A stretch of 7,121 nucleotides of DNA, from contig JAVHXR010000019.1 of assembly GCA_031119515.1 (NCBI GenBank), positions 1-7,121 of the forward strand. The letters run 5' to 3'. This DNA is from Propionicimonas sp. (GTDB lineage Bacteria; Actinomycetota; Actinomycetes; Propionibacteriales; Propionibacteriaceae). Position numbers and translations under genes: made by a program. The notes under the pieces are model-generated. The model ran no database searches. It was given only the letters and a program-made list of their open reading frames with translations, and was not told the origin of the DNA. Of this stretch, positions 6,358-7,121 are shown piece after piece; position 1 is the stretch's first letter, and every line of letters starts with the position of its first letter.

Positions 6358-7121
6358 ATGACCGCCTTCTTCCCCCACCCGGCGACGTCCGGTCAGGGAG
6401 TGCCCGGGCCACGGGCCGGTCTCGTCCCCTCCCCGCTCGCCCATGGGCTGTCCGTCGGGCTCGGTGTCGCGGCGCTCGCCGCGGCGATTCCCACCTTCAC
6501 CGCCGAGGGGGTGCTGCGCGGGCCGGCGGTGATGGCCGGCTCGGCACGCGGCACCGCGCTGGTGATGGCGCTGGTGGGGGTGCCGATGCTGCTCGGCTCG
6601 CAGCTGGACGTCCGGCACGGCCGCAGCCGCTCGCTTCCGCTGTGGCTGGCGGCGATCGGCTACCTGCTGTACAACGCGTTCATGCTGTTGTTCGCGACGC
6701 CGTTCAACAGCCTCTTCCTGGCCTACCTGGCGACCTTCGGGCTGGCCCTGTGGTCGCTGCTGGCAGTGTTGTGGGCGATCGACGTGCCCGGCTTCGGGGA
6801 GCGGGTGCGACCCGGCCCGCGCCGGCCGATCGCGGTCTTCTGCTGGGTGGTCGCGGCGCTCAACGCTGCGGCCTGGCTGGTGCGGGTCGTGCCGGGAAGC
6901 CTCGAAGGGGCCGACCCCGGCTTCCTCGCCGGCACCGGCCTGGCCACAGCGCCCGGGCAGATCCAGGACCTGGCCTTCTGGTTGCCGTTGATGGCGCTCG
7001 CCGGCGCCTGGCTGTGGCGCGGGCTCGCGTGGGGCTACCTCACCGCGACCGCGATCCTGGCGATGTGGGTGGTCGAGAGCCTCACGATCGCCGTCGACCA
7101 GTTCCTCGGCTCCGCCGCCGA
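6358..7121 (+). CDS. Multi-pass membrane protein of unknown function, 3' end missing
   Basis: An open frame of 254 complete codons runs off the right edge. It begins at an ATG with a strong GGAGG site. About 28 polar, Pro/Gly-rich residues come first, then seven probable membrane helices near 29-47, 63-81, 93-113, 116-141, 157-178, 205-222 and 224-247. The segment GYLLYNAFMLLFATPFNSLF (101-120) resembles a pattern I recall from uncharacterised bacterial membrane proteins. I see no transporter, sensor or enzyme motif, and I do not recognise a function. A 179-base gap with inverted repeats separates it from the GH3 gene, so it is probably transcribed on its own and need not belong to the sugar system. 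The coding call rests on start signal, uninterrupted frame, GC-rich third positions and regular hydrophobic segments. Confidence 0.8.
   Translation, partial: MTAFFPHPATSGQGVPGPRAGLVPSPLAHGLSVGLGVAALAAAIPTFTAEGVLRGPAVMAGSARGTALVMALVGVPMLLGSQLDVRHGRSRSLPLWLAAIGYLLYNAFMLLFATPFNSLFLAYLATFGLALWSLLAVLWAIDVPGFGERVRPGPRRPIAVFCWVVAALNAAAWLVRVVPGSLEGADPGFLAGTGLATAPGQIQDLAFWLPLMALAGAWLWRGLAWGYLTATAILAMWVVESLTIAVDQFLGSAA

Noticed and set aside
4202..6618. Long - strand open frames opposite the GH3 gene (4202-5404 and 5266-6618)
   Set aside because: They mirror a clear GH3 gene and have composition typical of antisense frames in GC-rich DNA, with no recognisable domain.

Overview
The window comes from a high-GC actinobacterium. 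Third codon positions are almost always G or C, the transporter is of the carbohydrate ABC type without its own ATPase gene nearby, and one enzyme carries a twin-arginine signal peptide. The genus cannot be fixed from the sequence; Propionibacteriales, Micrococcales and Streptomyces-like lineages are all possible. All genes I can support lie on the + strand.

Positions 1-6178 look like one operon of five tightly packed genes: a sugar-binding protein cut by the left edge, two inner-membrane permeases (MalF-like, then MalG-like), a Tat-exported protein of the 'glycoamylase' (PF10091/GH144-like) group, and a cytoplasmic glycoside hydrolase family 3 enzyme. The gaps between genes are 1, 9, 25 and 2 bases. 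The simplest model is that the exported enzyme cuts a glucan outside the membrane, the binding protein and permeases import the oligosaccharides, and the GH3 enzyme releases glucose in the cytoplasm. Characterised GH144 enzymes act on beta-1,2-glucan, and a GH3 beta-glucosidase plus binding protein for sophoro-oligosaccharides is known from Listeria. A beta-1,2-glucan (sophoro-oligosaccharide) utilisation locus is therefore the leading hypothesis, but it is not proved by sequence alone.

Positions 6179-6357 form a short intergenic region with inverted repeats that may end the operon, a weak possible -10 box, and a strong ribosome binding site. From 6358 to the right edge runs the start of a seven-helix membrane protein of unknown function, probably a separate transcription unit. 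The window shows no RNA gene, mobile element, CRISPR array, regulator gene or transporter ATPase; a regulator is most likely to lie left of the window.
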